Part shown: one piece after another, positions 1-11,634 of the stretch
Position numbering within the stretch: the first letter of the stretch is position 1
Layout of the letters: every line of letters starts with the position of its first letter
Notes under the pieces: generated by a model
Seen by the model: only the letters and a program-made list of their open reading frames with translations
Told to the model about the DNA's origin: nothing
The model's database searches: none
Assembly: GCF_964204645.1 (NCBI RefSeq)
Contig: NC_134027.1
Span: 14,496,485 to 14,560,484, forward strand
Direction of reading: 5' to 3'
Source of the DNA: Tubulanus polymorphus
Taxonomy: Eukaryota > Nemertea > Palaeonemertea > Tubulaniformes > Tubulanidae
DNA length: 64,000 bases
Position numbers and translations under genes: made by a program

Positions 1-59
1 TATCTAATTTAAGTCAACAATATTAATTCAATTAAAATACTTAATATAATAACTTTTGC

Positions 60-1228
60 ACAATCTTATTGCTATGCCAGGGTTTGCTTGTTTCCTGCCA
101 ACACAAATCCTGGCCGCACACCCTTCATTTGGTCTAGTATTACATTGCCCAATATTTCTTACATTAAGCAGTTAAAACAAAGACCAAGTTGTTTTATTCG
201 ATTTTTCCTCGCTTCGACGGTTACGAATTGAATACAGTTGGTAGCTTTATGTCCAGCTGAACAATAGTGACACTTCAAAGGACCAGTCTGGCGTCGAATA
301 CCTGCAGAACCAACGATCATTATGGAAATTTCTTCGGGCTTTGTGCCAGGTTGGTAACCAGCTCCCATGACAAAAACCTCATTTTCCAGCCCACTAATAA
401 CCTCGCTTAAGCTATATTCACGGTCACCATATTTTCTCGCTAAGTTACGTTGTACTTCACTGGGCAACTTGTCCATAACAATAGGGACCAATATACCGCC
501 GAAATAATCGTCGTCTTTACCGTATGTTCTCAATGTACGCATATACGATCCCAATTTATCGGAAAATTTACGGAGACTAATATAAGTATATAAAGGCTTT
601 TCCAAATCAATCACGGCACGCATATATGCCTTTGTAACTACGTGTGGCTGTCCGAATCGACTTTTCAAAATTGTACAGGCTTCCTTATAAGCATTTTCTG
701 TTATTGGCAAACCAGCAATAGCGTCAGCTGCTTCTCCAATGAGCTGGGCTTTCAAATAAATGAATTTCTGAACATTAGTCATCATGGTGGACGTGTTTAC
801 AGCGCTGTCAAAGCTATCCCAAAAGCCAGACCATTCTAGTATTTTTCCAGAAAATTTGGGTAGAATTAATTTTGGTAGATTTACCTTTCTAGCGTTGTCA
901 GGATTCCTAGAGAGTCCTGAATTTCCTTGTCCTGAATTTCCAAGAGGCCAATCGATGAGTTTTGATTCCACTTTTCGCAAATCCAATTTTTTTGACAGAA
1001 TATCCTCCTCCGCTCCTTCGAAAAATGCTGCGAACTGATCATCGGTCGACAATTCACATATCCTTTCATTCAATTCCTCAATTTTGGCTAATCTTCCTCG
1101 AACGCTTTCCAAAATGATGCAGATTTAGTATAATCAGATGTAGCGATTAATGCGTTAATCTTCGTAATTTGATTATCGTTATGCCCCCGGTGGGCGTTCC
1201 TAGATCGCACGATCGTATCCCTGCTCAT
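60..1228 (-). pseudogene. BEL/Pao retrotransposon gag, frameshifted
   Basis: Capsid and nucleocapsid polyprotein of a BEL/Pao LTR retrotransposon. The main open frame (1112 to 159) carries the DUF1759-type Gag core: the words LPKFSGKILEWSGFWDSF and YLKAQLIGEAADAIAGLP are typical of that family. It is followed by a zinc knuckle CHYCSAGHKATNC and the start of a second one, LCFNC. A good ATG lies upstream at 1228 in another frame (MSRDTIVRS...), and an in-frame stop sits just before the main frame, so the gene is frameshifted near 1,115. A second shift near 160 moves the cysteine-rich C-terminus into another frame, which stays recognisable to about position 60. No pol or LTR is visible to the left because the window ends there. 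Family assignment is firm; activity is excluded by the breaks. Confidence 0.88.
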
Positions 1229-2396
1229 TTTTCCAAGCTCAAGAGGGACCAAAATGTCGATATTTCCTCGATATATACAACTACGTCTTTATAGTACGAG
1301 AACACCGTTTAGTTTGCCTAATCCGGCCAACCCCGGTGAGCGTTGGAGCATGGAAAATATATAAAAGTTAATCTACCGTTTCAATGACTAAATCATATCT
1401 CCAACAGTTGTAACAAGATAAAATGCTCACTCATATTATGCCTAAACCTCACCCTAACCTTAATCCTTGATCAAACCAACTATCTAAACATGACTGAATC
1501 CTTAAACATAAAATATTAGCTATAGTTTTTATGCTAGTTAAGAAAACTGCGCAATTTGTGAGTTTCATTTTTCCAAAAAGTAGGTCTTTATATGTTCATT
1601 ATGCCTAAATCTAAACCTAACCCTAACCCTTATCCTTCAACTAACACGATATATGGACCTACTAAAACCTTAAACATAAGATATTCGACGCATGCTAGTA
1701 GACTACGCAATTTGGGAAGAGTATTCCACAAGAAGAGAATTTCCACAGTCGTATTGCTAAACCTAACCCTAACCCTAATCCATGATCTAACTTAAGAATA
1801 AAGCGTATTAATTGAGGATACGATGCTCTCTCCTCCTTCGAACGTATATATATATATATATATATATATATCATATTTCAGATTTGAAAGTGTGATCAAT
1901 AAAGTGAAATTGAATTGAAAATAAGAAGTTTGTTTAATATAAACAAATTGGATTGAATTGCAAATTTTGAGTTTGTTCAATAATATTTAATTCAATTGAA
2001 TTGAAAATTGGTAATTAGTATTAATTTTGGAACTACTAGCACCACGCAGTGGAAGGGTGACCCAAACTACAGTTAGACCTAATAGGCCTATAGACAAATA
2101 AATACCGGTACTGGGGCGGTAGGCTTTCTTAGCTTCCACACTTCACAACCGAACCAACTGACCAACCAGTATATGTAGTCCCAGTACGCACCAGGCCTAA
2201 CACTGTTTGTCAACTGTGTGTACCGTAGTAGGCTATCGATAATCACCTGATACTTTTCTGTCGTTTGTTTTCTCTCTGATACGAACGTAAGTAGCCTTCC
2301 GCGACTCAACGACCTTGATTTAAACTTGATCAATTCAAAATCTGTTTATTGACGCTTTTGGTTACATGAACTGATCAGCAATATACTTAAATAAAA
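1229..2396. repeat. Short tandem units with telomere-like CCTAACCCTAACC tracts; TA microsatellite
   Basis: No gene is seen here. Between about 1,430 and 1,800 there are three degenerate copies of a unit of about 160 bp (TATGTTCATTATGCCTAAA near 1,430 and 1,592; CTTAAACATAA; GCGCAATTTG). Each ends in a short tract of the CCTAACCCTAACCC type (1,441-1,463, 1,608-1,635, 1,756-1,782). These match the animal telomere hexamer CCCTAA but are only two to three units long. A (TA)n microsatellite lies at about 1,846-1,871. The rest is AT-rich sequence without recognisable content. Confidence 0.6.
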
Positions 2397-2432
2397 ATAT
2401 AGCTGCAAAGCAGCGATAACGGGTTTTCTGCA
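2397..2432 (+). repeat. Fold-back end motif, left copy
   Basis: AT-rich lead followed by AGCTGCAAAGCAGCG, which contains the small palindrome GCTGCAAAGCAGC, and then ATAACGGGTTTTCTG. Near-identical copies start at 7,364 (plus), end at 17,672 (minus) and occur at 21,376-21,410 (plus, slightly diverged). It marks module borders throughout the left part of the window. Confidence 0.75.
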
Positions 2433-2447
2433 CAGTCTTAAAATCCT

Positions 2448-2740
2448 GTTCAACGGTGGATTTCAACAAAGCATTTGATAAGGCTCAACATCAGCCATTA
2501 CTAAAGAGGCTATTAGGAAACAGTGTCAATGATAGGTCGCCCAAATGGCTCAGCAGTTATCTCTAAACGGAAACTTGTAACCGAAATCAACGGAACGCCT
2601 CATCTTGGAATGAGACGGTCTAACTAGTGGAGTCACGCAAGGTAGTATCCTAAGTCGTCTTCTGTTTAATGTCCTGACAAATGACATACACAGTAATCCA
2701 AAATATACCAGACCGAGTAAATTTCTAAAACGACCTTAAC
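2448..2740 (+). pseudogene. LINE-type reverse transcriptase scrap
   Basis: A degenerate reverse transcriptase fragment. Translation gives FNKAFDKAQHQPLLKRLL, which fits the family pattern of a DF.KAFD..H..L core. After a stop and a frame change comes GVTQGSILSRLLFNVLTNDI, the conserved GV.QGS.L.P.LF.....D block of LINE polymerases. At least one nonsense codon and one shift separate the two blocks. Neither the catalytic YADD block nor an endonuclease is present. An inverted copy lies at 17,341-17,612, so the scrap has been spread together with the fold-back locus. The exact LINE clade cannot be told from this little sequence. Confidence 0.75.
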
Positions 2741-2785
2741 ACACTGTTTGACCAAAAAACTTAATGTTCCGACAAAACCACGGGG

Positions 2786-3077
2786 ACAAAACCAAAATTA
2801 TGAATTGTCGCGGGTGACAAAACCAAAATATTGAATTGTCACGGGCGACAAAACAAAAATAATGAATTGTCGAGGGCGATTAAACCAAAATAATGAATTG
2901 TCGCGGGCGATAAAACCACAATAATGAATTGTCGCGGGCGTTAAAACCAAAATATTGAATTGTCGCGGCGATATAACCAAAATAATGAATTGTCGCGGAC
3001 GACAAAAACAAAATATTGAATTGTTGCGTGCGACAAAACCAGAATAATGAATTGTCGCGGGCGACAAAACCAAACTA
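2786..3077 (-). repeat. 31-bp minisatellite array 1 (about 9 units)
   Basis: Head-to-tail copies of a unit of 31 bp read on the minus strand: a TTTTGGTTTT(A/G)T stretch followed by CGCCCGCGACAATTCATTA. Individual units differ by a few substitutions. Confidence 0.9.
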
Positions 3078-3890
3078 GGGGTCCAGGGACACCATGCTCA
3101 CTTGGGAAGTGGTTTCAAATGCTCAACAATCTAACAATTTCAATACACAACGCCCTCTAGTGACCATATACAAAAACCAATGACCTTGAAACCCACCACA
3201 ATCATAGAACATGTGAGCAGCTATGATTTTGTAATTGATTGTGATAACAAAATATGCCTCGTTACCAATTTAATATGGAAATACTAAGTTATTCTACTAT
3301 TCAACGCCCCTGGTGACCATATGCAAAACCCAATGACCTTAAAACTCACCACAATTGTAGTACATGTCATGAAATACAACTTTGCAATTGATCATAGTAA
3401 CAAAATATGCCTAGGTACCAATCTAATAAGGAAATACTAAGCCATTCCACTATTCAACGCCCCCTGGTGACTATATGGAATAACTAATGTCCTTAAAAAC
3501 TCACCACAATCATAAACGATGTCATGATCTACAACTTTGCAATCGATCATGGTAACAAACTATGCCTAGGTACCAATCTAATAAGGAAAAACTGAGCTTT
3601 TCTACTATTCAACGCCCCCTGGTGACTATATGGAATAACTAATGTCCACAATCATAGACGATTTCATGAACTACAACTTCGCAATTGATCATGGTAACAA
3701 AATATGCCTTGGTACAAATATAATATAGCAATACTAAGTTATTGTATTATTCAACGCCCCCTGATGGCCACATACTAAAACCAATGACCTTGAAACTCAC
3801 CAAAATCATAGAACACGTTATGGGCTACAACTTTCCAATTGAATATAGTAACACAATATGCTTAGGTATCGATTAAATGTGGAAAAACTT
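3078..3890 (-). repeat. About 150-bp tandem repeats with CTCF-like words
   Basis: Five degenerate copies of a unit of about 150 bp. Each has a GTTGAATAGTAGAATA block, a TAGGCATATTTTGTTAC block and a CACCAGGGGGCGTTG-like word when read on the minus strand. Inverted relatives lie at 13,420-14,115 and 16,375-16,925. No coding potential is seen. Confidence 0.7.
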
Positions 3891-4479
3891 TTTCCCACCT
3901 ACGAATGAGTACTGATGACACCAAGATGGCCGCCAATTGCGTCATAATTGGCTGATCAAAAATACCTGTCCCAGGTATAAAACATCCCTCTCTAAGGAAT
4001 ACCCATCAGCAATTGCAATGAGAAATGGCAAACCAGTAGGAAGCTACAGGACCTAGAATTCTGGCCAAAATTGACATTTTTGGGCACTAAAAAGGTCATA
4101 GGACGGCCATCTTGAGTCAGATCGACCCAATTTTCTTATGCTGATGGGCCTTTGGTAGATTCAAATATAAACGAAAGATCAAGGTAATTGATCAAAGCGT
4201 CTTCAAAATTTCCCACGAAAACTTCGAAAATGTTTAAAAAGTGCTGATTTTGGCAAACAACAATGGCTGCCAGTCGACCATCTTGAATCTGACAGGGCCA
4301 GTTTTTGGGCTGACGATGTGTCTAGGGTCGATACATGTATAAACCAAATATCGAGACATTACCTTGAAGCGTCTCCAAAACTTCCCGAAATAACTGGATT
4401 CCGTCTATGGATGGACAGACGGACGAAAAGTGAACGCAATAGCCCACTGGGACTAAAGTCCCAAGTGGACTGAAAAAGA
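3891..4479. repeat. Fold-back segment with CAAGATGGCCG words
   Basis: Non-coding segment repeated in inverted form at about 12,767-13,350. It has several CAAGATGGCCG or CCATCTTG words, which resemble the YY1 core. It also has a near-palindrome TGGGACTAAAGTCCCA at 4,448-4,463, right at the border with the next array; the mirror copy is at 12,779-12,794. Confidence 0.65.
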
Positions 4480-5822
4480 ATTGTCGCGGGCGACAAAACC
4501 AAACTAATGAATTGTCGAGGGTGATAAAACCAAAATATTGAATTGTCTCATGCGACAAAACCAAAATAATGAATTGTCGCGGCGACAAAACCAAAATAAT
4601 GAATTATTGCAGGCGATAAAACCAAAATATTGAATTCTTGCGGGCGACAAAACCAACAAAAAAAATTGTCACGGGCGACAAAAACAAAAGATAAAACCAA
4701 AATAATGAATTGTCTCGGGCGACAAAACCAAAATAATGAATTGTCGCGGGCGACAAAACCAAAATAATGAATTGTCGCGGGCGACAAAACCAAAATAATG
4801 AATTGTCGCGGGCGACAAAACCAAAAAAAAATTGTCGCGGACGACAAAAACAAAATATAAAACCAAAATAATGAATTGTCTCGGGCGACAAAACCATAAT
4901 AATGAATTGTCGCGGGCGACAAAACCAAAATAATGAATGGTCGCGGGCGATAAAACCAAAATAATGAATTGTCGCGGGCGATAAAACCAAACTAATGAAT
5001 TGTCGCGGGCGATAAAACCAAACTAATGAATTGCCGCGGGCGATAAAACAAAAAAATTGAATTGTCGCGGGCGATAAAACCAAAATAATGAATTGTCTCG
5101 GGCGATAAAACCAAAATAATGAATTGTCGGGGCGACAAAACCAAAATAATGAATTGTCGCAGGCAAAAAAACAAAAATAATGAATTATCGCGGGCGATAA
5201 AACCAAAATATTGAATTGTCGCGGGCGATAAAACGAAAATAATGAATTGTCGCGGGCAACAAAACCAAAATATTTAATTGTTGCGGGCGACAAAACCAAA
5301 AAAAAAATTGTCGCGGGCGACAAAAACAAAGTATAAAAAGAAAATAATAAATTGTCGCGGGCGTCAAAACCAAAAACAAGAATTGTCGTGGGCGACAAAT
5401 CCAAAATAATGAATTGTCGCTGGAGATAAAACCAAAGTAATGAATTGTCGCGGGCGATAAAACCAAAATATTGAATTGTCGCGGGTGACAAAACCAAAAT
5501 ATTGAATTGTCGCGGGCGACAAAACCAAAAAAAGAATTGTCGGGTCGACAAAACCAAAATAATGAATTGTCGCGGGCGATAAAACCAAAATAATGAATTG
5601 TCGCGGGCTATAAAACCAAAATAATTAATTTTCTCACGCGACAAAACCAAAATAATGAATTATCGTGGGCGATAAAACCAAAATATTGAATTGTCGCAGG
5701 CGATAAAACCAAAATATTGAATTGTTGCGGGCGACAAAACCAAAAAAGAAAATTGTCTCGGGCGACAAAAACAAAATATAAAACCAAAATAATGCATTGT
5801 CGCGGGCGACAAAATCAAAATC
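4480..5822 (-). repeat. 31-bp minisatellite array 2 (about 43 units)
   Basis: Same 31-bp unit as array 1, also in minus orientation. Units alternate between GTCGCC and ATCGCC variants, and some carry short deletions. Long open frames cross it only because the unit has no stop codon in any frame on this strand. Confidence 0.92.
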
Positions 5823-6850
5823 ATTGTTTTCTTGCGTTATTTTAGTTTTGTCGTAATGTCGCCCTCATTTGCATATTCGTGTTTTTTTATCTTATCAGCC
5901 ACCATACTAAAGCTTTAATGTCGCGTAAAACTCTTCAAAACACTTCAAGCGACACAGCGAACGATCTCCTTTCCCCCACAGCGAACACTTACTCCGAATG
6001 TCAAGTATGAGTCCAGCATACGGATAGGAGTGTGTTATATACTTGTATTTAGTAAATACCTTGTGGATTTGAAAATTATCGGTATGTACTGTAGGAAATA
6101 TAGAGTATTGATGGTATTGATATAGAGGGCCGCGGCCGAATAAAGTAATATATTCTTTTATTTTGATACCTCGTCGACATAACAGCTTTTCTCCGCTATA
6201 TCTCTTCGGCGTGTTTAGTTTAGGCCTACGACTCCCCGGTACACTTATGATTTATCTTAGTAAAAACACGGTAAATTTGGTAAAGAAAAATAGGTATTGC
6301 TAAATTAACTGCTTGGCGCCCGCAGCCAAATCAATGGTAGTAATAAATTAATTTGTACTCGATTTGATTCTCAGAATGAGGAGAAACTCGCAGCTGATTC
6401 CCGGAACGACGATGTAGTGACACACGTCGATTTGTCGATGTTTACGGCTCGACAGTGCTTTTAAAATCTAAAGTAGTAAATTTCCTGTGTATCAGTAATA
6501 TAATTTGATGAGGAAAATGGGTTACTGTTAAAATTAGTTTTTAAAAACCGCGACAGAATGTGCAATCTTTCGGTAATAAATTTGTTAATTTATGCTTGAA
6601 TTGATAATCGATGTGACAAGAAACGTGCGGTAGATTTCGGAAAGACGACTTAGAAAAACATGTCGGCTCTTTGAATGGGGCTCAATTTTCGATGTTTACG
6701 GCCCGACAGTGCTTTTGTAACGTTGATTCTTCAAAATTCGCACGGAGTATTTGTAGATCGAACTGAGCTGAATGATATCAGACGGATTGTATCGGCAACA
6801 GCGGTAATGTAAAAAAGCCTATGTACTTTTGACAAAAAATGTGTGGAAAA

Positions 6851-6885
<35 letters not shown>

Positions 6886-7363
6886 GAAACACGCGAATCT
6901 CAATAGGGTTTTCTGTGATGTAACAGAAAACCCTAATAACCGGAATAACAAGAAATCAAAAATATTAAAGAGGTAACAAACAAATGCCCGTAAACCTGTC
7001 AGACACGCGAACGCCGGACTCGTAAACTCTTGGACTCGGACCCGCTGAGCAATAAATTCATAAAATTGACTTTGAAATTGATTGTGGAGAAGAGAGGGAA
7101 TTATTCGATAGCTCTTCCTCGAAAAGAAGAGAGAAATATCGGAAAGAAAACACAACATGGCTTCTAATTGAACGGAGCCAAATTTCCGATGTTTACGGCT
7201 CGACAGTGCCTTTATAACGTGGATTTATCAAAATTCCCATGCAGTATCTGGAGATTGAAGTGAGCTGAAGGATATCATACGGATTGTATCGGCGACAGCG
7301 GTAAGGTAAGGAAGCCTTTACACTTTTAACAAAAACTATGTGGAAAAGGAAAAAAAAATATAA
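5823..7363. repeat. Fold-back inner segment (inverse of 7.9-8.8 kb and 14.8-15.9 kb)
   Basis: No gene is recognised. 5,830-6,240 is the inverse of 8,140-8,840, and 5,900-6,800 is the inverse of 14,805-15,900. Shared blocks include GCGACACAGCGAACGATC, CTCGTCGACATAACAGC and several copies of a phrase containing GATGTTTACGGC(T/C)CGACAGTGC (about 6,440, 6,700 and 7,190), suggesting an older internal tandem repeat. An (AAT)n microsatellite lies at 6,848-6,885. Confidence 0.6.
6905..6934. repeat. Hairpin AGGGTTTTCTG / CAGAAAACCCT
   Basis: A 30-bp inverted repeat with 11-bp arms and a short loop. The same hairpin recurs at 7,781-7,810, 21,346-21,375 and 23,269-23,297, and in diverged form at 21,296-21,324 and 23,219-23,247. 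It is often followed by AATAATCACGCGAAT. Confidence 0.75.
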
Positions 7364-8310
7364 ATATAGCTGCAAAGCAGCGATAACGGGTTTTCTGAGC
7401 AGGCGTGCTATTCATAGTTTGAAAAGTGGATAATAGAAATATATCAATACGGGATACGCATTTGACGTGTCAAGTCACAACAATGCGGTTTAACATAACA
7501 TAATTTATAGTTATAGTCAAATTGGAGGTTACTCGGGTCGTTTATTGTCTGCGGAGTCGAGTAGATTGGTTACCCGTCTGTAACATTGGTTACGGAAACG
7601 ACTCGTCAGCTTGATGAGTTGTATGTATTATGATTGTGCGCCACCTGCATCTTCCGAAATAATGTTCAATTATTTGAAGGGAGGATTGAAATCAATTATC
7701 AACGTACATCTGAATATGTAATAGTCCTTAGTAACTTTCTGTTGCAGAGGGCATAGAAAAGATTTTGAAATTATTTAATTAGGGTTTTCTGTTATTTCAC
7801 AGAAAACCCTATTGATATCCGCGTGATTATTATTATTATTATTTTCTTCCACACTATTTTTACCAAAAGAACATAGGCTTTGTTACCTTACCGCTGTTTC
7901 ATATACAATCCATATAATATATCGTTCACCTCACTGAGATCTACAAATAGCCCGCGTGTTTTTTCACGAATTATCGTTACAAAAGGGCTGTCGGGCCGTA
8001 AACATCGAAAATTTAGCCCCATTCAATGGGGCGACATGTTTTTCGAGTCGTCATCCCGAAATCAACCCGCAGGCCGACTGTCACTCCGATTATCAATTCA
8101 AGTATAAATGAACTAATTTATTGCCGCAGACTTCACATTCAGTAAACTAAACACGCCGAAGAGATATAGCGGAGAAAAGCTGTTATGTCGACGAGGTATC
8201 AAAATAAAAGAATATATTACTTTATTCGGCCGCGGGCTTCAACCTCTATATCAATACCATCAATACTCTATATTTCCTACAGTACATACCGATCATTGTC
8301 AAATGCACAA
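7364..8310. repeat. Central part of the fold-back locus with internal end motif and hairpin
   Basis: An internal copy of the fold-back end motif lies at 7,364-7,399. A unique stretch follows to 7,780, then the AGGGTTTTCTG hairpin at 7,781-7,810, a short (ATT)n run at 7,828-7,843, and sequence inverse to 6,050-6,800. The symmetry axis between the inverted arms falls near 7.3 kb. No gene was recognised. Confidence 0.55.
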
Positions 8311-9970
8311 GGTATTTACTAAATACAAGTATATAACACATAATCCTTTCCGTATGCTGGACTCACACTTGACATTCGGAGTAAGCGTTCGCTGTAGGGG
8401 AAAGGGATCGTTCGCTGTGTCGCTTGAAGTGTTTATCGAGTTTGACGCGGCTTTAGGCCTACCGGTACTGAGCTTTACTGTATCAAACAAACACAGTACA
8501 ATTGTTGCGTTTATTAACGGACTCATTGGATTGAACTTCAAAACAAAATGTACGATATTTAGGTGGGTTGTTAAATTCAATAGGCATACGACCAATCTGT
8601 CCGGATGTTAGGCCTACACATATACAAAGGCCTACATAGGCTAGTAGCCTCTACTAGGTTAAGCGTTCGCTGTGGGGGAAAGGAGATCGTTCGCTGTGTC
8701 GCTTGAAGTGTTTATCGAGTTTTACGCGACCTTAAGGCTTTAGTATGGTGGCTGATAAGGGCCATGCGTAAAAAAAACACGTATATGCAAATGAGGGCGA
8801 CATTATGACAAAACGACAAAACTAAAATAACGCGACAAAACAATAATTTTGGTTTTATCGCCCGCGACAATTCATTATTTTGGTTTTATAGCCCGCGATA
8901 ATTCATTATTTTGGTTTTATCGCCCGCAACAATTCATTATTTTGGATTTATCGCCCGCGACAATTCATTATTTTGGTTTTATCGCCCGCGACAATTCATT
9001 ATTTTGGTTTTATCGCCCGCCACAATTCATTAGTTTGGTTTTGTCACCCGCGACAATTCATTATTTTGGTTTTATCGCCCGCAACAATTCATTAGTTTGG
9101 TTTTGTCACCCGCGACAATTCAAGATTTTGGTTTTTCTGCCGCAACAATTCATTTTTTGGATTTGTCGCCCACGACAATACGATATTTTGGTTTTATCGC
9201 CAGCGACAATTCATTATTTTGGTTTTATCGCCCGCGACAATTCATTATTTTGGTTTTATCGCCCGCGACAATTCATTAATTTGGTTTTGTCACCCGCGAC
9301 AAAACAATAATTTTGGTTTTGTCGCCCGCGACAATTCATTATTTTGGTTTTATCGCCCGCGACAATTCATTATTTTGGTTTTATCGCCCGCGACAATTCA
9401 TAAGTTTGGTTTTGTCACCCGCGACAAATCAATATTTTGGTTTTGTCGCCCATGACAATTCAATATTTTGGTTTTTATCGCCCGCGACAATTCATTATTT
9501 TGGTTTTATCGCCCGCGACAATTCATTATTTTGGTTTTATCGCCCGCGACAATTTTTTTTTTGTCGCGGCTTTATCGCCCGCGACAATTCACTATTTTGG
9601 TTTTATCGCCCGCAAAAATTCATTAGTTTGGTTTTGTCGCCCGCGACAATTCAAGATTTTGGTTTTTCTGCCGCGACAATTCATTATTTTGGTTTTGTCG
9701 CCTGGACAATTCACCATTTTGGTTTTGTCGCCCGCGGCAATTCATTATTTTGGTTTTTCTGCCGCGACAATTCATTATTTTGGTTTTGTCGCCTGGACAA
9801 TTCACCATTTTGGTTTTGTCGCCAGCGACAATTCATTATTTTGGTTTTGTTGCCCCAACAATTCTTTTTTTGGTTTTGTCGCCCACGACAATTCATTAGT
9901 TTGGTTTTGTCGCCCGCGACAATCAATATTTTGGTTTTATCGCCCACGACAATTCATTACTTTGGTTTTA
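8311..9970 (+). repeat. 1.66-kb tandem duplication, copy 1
   Basis: Begins GGTATTTACTAAATACAAG, runs through a 530-bp leader and then 31-bp array 3. Every line compared with 9,975-11,634 matches at a constant offset of 1,664 bp with no difference that I could see. The copies are separated by 4 bp (CTTT). Such identity points to a very recent duplication or to an assembly artefact. Confidence 0.9.
8830..9970 (+). repeat. 31-bp minisatellite array 3 (about 36 units)
   Basis: Same unit as arrays 1 and 2, now on the plus strand. Some units carry the variants CTGCCGCGACAATTC or CGCCTGGACAATTCACC, which form a higher-order pattern that is copied exactly in the next duplication unit. Confidence 0.92.
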
Positions 9971-9974
9971 CTTT

Positions 9975-11634
9975 GGTATTTACTAAATACAAGTATATAA
10001 CACATAATCCTTTCCGTATGCTGGACTCACACTTGACATTCGGAGTAAGCGTTCGCTGTAGGGGAAAGGGATCGTTCGCTGTGTCGCTTGAAGTGTTTAT
10101 CGAGTTTGACGCGGCTTTAGGCCTACCGGTACTGAGCTTTACTGTATCAAACAAACACAGTACAATTGTTGCGTTTATTAACGGACTCATTGGATTGAAC
10201 TTCAAAACAAAATGTACGATATTTAGGTGGGTTGTTAAATTCAATAGGCATACGACCAATCTGTCCGGATGTTAGGCCTACACATATACAAAGGCCTACA
10301 TAGGCTAGTAGCCTCTACTAGGTTAAGCGTTCGCTGTGGGGGAAAGGAGATCGTTCGCTGTGTCGCTTGAAGTGTTTATCGAGTTTTACGCGACCTTAAG
10401 GCTTTAGTATGGTGGCTGATAAGGGCCATGCGTAAAAAAAACACGTATATGCAAATGAGGGCGACATTATGACAAAACGACAAAACTAAAATAACGCGAC
10501 AAAACAATAATTTTGGTTTTATCGCCCGCGACAATTCATTATTTTGGTTTTATAGCCCGCGATAATTCATTATTTTGGTTTTATCGCCCGCAACAATTCA
10601 TTATTTTGGATTTATCGCCCGCGACAATTCATTATTTTGGTTTTATCGCCCGCGACAATTCATTATTTTGGTTTTATCGCCCGCCACAATTCATTAGTTT
10701 GGTTTTGTCACCCGCGACAATTCATTATTTTGGTTTTATCGCCCGCAACAATTCATTAGTTTGGTTTTGTCACCCGCGACAATTCAAGATTTTGGTTTTT
10801 CTGCCGCAACAATTCATTTTTTGGATTTGTCGCCCACGACAATACGATATTTTGGTTTTATCGCCAGCGACAATTCATTATTTTGGTTTTATCGCCCGCG
10901 ACAATTCATTATTTTGGTTTTATCGCCCGCGACAATTCATTAATTTGGTTTTGTCACCCGCGACAAAACAATAATTTTGGTTTTGTCGCCCGCGACAATT
11001 CATTATTTTGGTTTTATCGCCCGCGACAATTCATTATTTTGGTTTTATCGCCCGCGACAATTCATAAGTTTGGTTTTGTCACCCGCGACAAATCAATATT
11101 TTGGTTTTGTCGCCCATGACAATTCAATATTTTGGTTTTTATCGCCCGCGACAATTCATTATTTTGGTTTTATCGCCCGCGACAATTCATTATTTTGGTT
11201 TTATCGCCCGCGACAATTTTTTTTTTGTCGCGGCTTTATCGCCCGCGACAATTCACTATTTTGGTTTTATCGCCCGCAAAAATTCATTAGTTTGGTTTTG
11301 TCGCCCGCGACAATTCAAGATTTTGGTTTTTCTGCCGCGACAATTCATTATTTTGGTTTTGTCGCCTGGACAATTCACCATTTTGGTTTTGTCGCCCGCG
11401 GCAATTCATTATTTTGGTTTTTCTGCCGCGACAATTCATTATTTTGGTTTTGTCGCCTGGACAATTCACCATTTTGGTTTTGTCGCCAGCGACAATTCAT
11501 TATTTTGGTTTTGTTGCCCCAACAATTCTTTTTTTGGTTTTGTCGCCCACGACAATTCATTAGTTTGGTTTTGTCGCCCGCGACAATCAATATTTTGGTT
11601 TTATCGCCCACGACAATTCATTACTTTGGTTTTA
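9975..11634 (+). repeat. 1.66-kb tandem duplication, copy 2
   Basis: Second copy of 8,311-9,970. Its array continues directly into the longer array 4, where copy 1 ends abruptly with ACTTTGGTATT. The junction therefore shows where the duplicated block was joined. Confidence 0.9.

Noticed and set aside
1430-1800. A real telomere or chromosome end
   Set aside because: The CCCTAA tracts are only two to three units long and lie inside longer tandem units, with transposon sequence on both sides.
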